Part shown: positions 62,962 to 64,000 of the stretch, piece after piece | Numbering within the stretch: position 1 is the first letter of the stretch | Layout: every line of letters starts with the position of its first letter | NCBI GenBank assembly: GCA_002794775.1 | Contig: NBAY01000003.1 | Span: 1,674,001-1,738,000 of the forward strand | DNA: 64,000 nucleotides | Reading direction: 5' to 3' | DNA from: Porodaedalea pini | Taxonomy: Eukaryota > Basidiomycota > Agaricomycetes > Hymenochaetales > Hymenochaetaceae | Translations under genes and position numbers: made by a program | The notes under the pieces: generated by a model | The model's database searches: none | Told to the model about the DNA's origin: nothing | Seen by the model: only the letters and a program-made list of their open reading frames with translations

Positions 62962-63352
62962 GTATATAAGGAGGGCAAGAGTAGCCCCTAATTGTCAGTT
63001 TAATCCACTTGAGCCCTCGAGCACCACATTCAAGCTTTTACTACAAACTCACTTGACTAGTGAATCTCCTTGCACTCTCAACAAATTCTTAAGCACAGCA
63101 AGTCGCTTTACAGGTAAGACTGACTTAGTTAATCAGCTTTAATGTGATTCTAACATAAGGTATATAAGAAGGGCAAGAGTAGCCTCCAATTGTCAGTTTA
63201 ATCCACTTGAGCCCTCAAGCACCACACTTGAGCTTTTACTACAAACTGCTTGATTAGTGAATCTCCTTGCACTCTTGACAAATTCTCAAGCACAGCAAGT
63301 TGCTTCACAGGTAAGATTGACTTAGTTAATCAATTTTATTATGATTCTAACA
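62962..63352 (+). repeat. Two tandem units of about 194 bp with TATATAAG starts
   Basis: Units 62962-63155 and 63160-63352 are about 85-90% alike by eye. Each starts GTATATAAG, passes AGTTTAATCCACTTGAGCCC and an ACAGGTAAGA(C/T)TGACTTAGTTAA box, and ends GATTCTAACA. The TATA start and CTAACA end look like the transcribed part of an LTR duplicated in tandem. Confidence 0.7.
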
Positions 63353-64000
63353 GCTATCACACTATCACCTACAATGGATCTTTTATCCTCTACCCATTGC
63401 ACACAATATGCCCCTTTTTGCACCTATTACTTGACAAACACATACTACAAAATGTTCAGTCTTATGCTGCTAGCATTATGCTAAATACTCTCGATATGCA
63501 TGATTGATCCCTTTCCTCCTGCCAGTAGTGCCTGGACTCAGCCTGTATTAAACATGACATCCATCACATTTTGAACCAGTGCTCCTTTTTTTCACATATT
63601 CAAAAACAAATCTTTCATCATCCCATTCTTGACCTCTCATTTAGCAAATGGTTCCTTCCTAACAATTTTTTCCTACTACTGCAATTCACATATTTCTCAT
63701 TTTGTCATCCTCCTGACGCCATGCCATTCTTTTCCAATTTACCACCCTCCCTCCACTAACTAATTTCCACTATACCTAACACTTCTCGCCCCTAATCCAA
63801 TTTTTGCAAACCTTTTTTTGCTGTGCTCTACGTGTTCTGTTTCCTTTTTCTTAATTTTCCTTGTTTCATGTAGTACTTTAGTGCAAAGTAGTGCAATATT
63901 AATAATAGACTCTGGAGTTCCCAGCTTCACCAGGAACTCCGCTGGCCATCAATTCAAGTTTTTTAGGCATTGCTTAATCTGTGTTTTTTCATTCTTCAGA
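63353..64000. other. AT-rich end of window, no supported gene
   Basis: Only short ORFs of hydrophobic, T-rich-codon composition (63571-63759 for example). No motif, repeat or RNA gene was recognised. Confidence 0.5.

Overview
The window looks like nuclear DNA of a filamentous basidiomycete, most likely an Agaricomycete. Genes are split by many short GT-AG introns (about 45-75 nt), several have clear fungal orthologues, and the repeats are chromodomain Gypsy elements and TA-inserting DDE transposons of kinds common in these fungi. I cannot name the genus.

The left part, about 1-28,500, is gene-rich: a partial unknown gene (-), V-ATPase subunit A (vma1, -), proteasome ATPase Rpt1 (+), a mitochondrial alpha-ketoacid-dehydrogenase-type kinase (+), a secreted fasciclin-domain protein with a Pro/His/Gly-rich insert and a frameshift (+), a decayed PAP2 lipid phosphatase (+), a protein with repeated RVxxxPGG motifs (+), a diaphanous-type formin (+), COQ7 (+) and a small complex I B15/NDUFB4-like subunit (-). 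Two unusual DNA elements sit here. A 2.5-kb TA-flanked inverted-repeat element lies in the shared promoter of vma1 and rpt1 and carries a broken, intron-bearing CDC48 fragment. A 1,078-bp fold-back element has two 488-bp arms that match almost perfectly.

The right part, about 28,500-64,000, is a stack of transposons nested inside one another. After a decayed hAT transposase there is a 30-kb structure whose two ends, 32,074 and 62,092, are inverted, TA-flanked, and share terminal sequence with the fold-back element. Subtracting four insertions that I can delimit by target-site duplications leaves a 9,330-bp element with two arms of the same length (2,229 bp). Each arm carries an IS630/Tc1-type DDE transposase, and between them lie two divergent decayed genes: a coiled-coil protein and an AT-hook/SAM-like protein. 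The later insertions are a 1.26-kb LTR-like unit, an old Gypsy element (34,304-45,734) that itself hosts a non-autonomous LTR element with YRxVPE repeats, a 1.74-kb TG...CA insertion, and a young Gypsy chromovirus (49,694-55,935) with nearly identical LTRs and a candidate -1 frameshift site. The last 2 kb hold a solo LTR and a tandem repeat.

The housekeeping genes are not a pathway cluster. Vma1 acidifies vacuoles, Rpt1 unfolds proteasome substrates, and the kinase, COQ7 and the B15-like protein act in mitochondria. All intron-exon models were read by eye.
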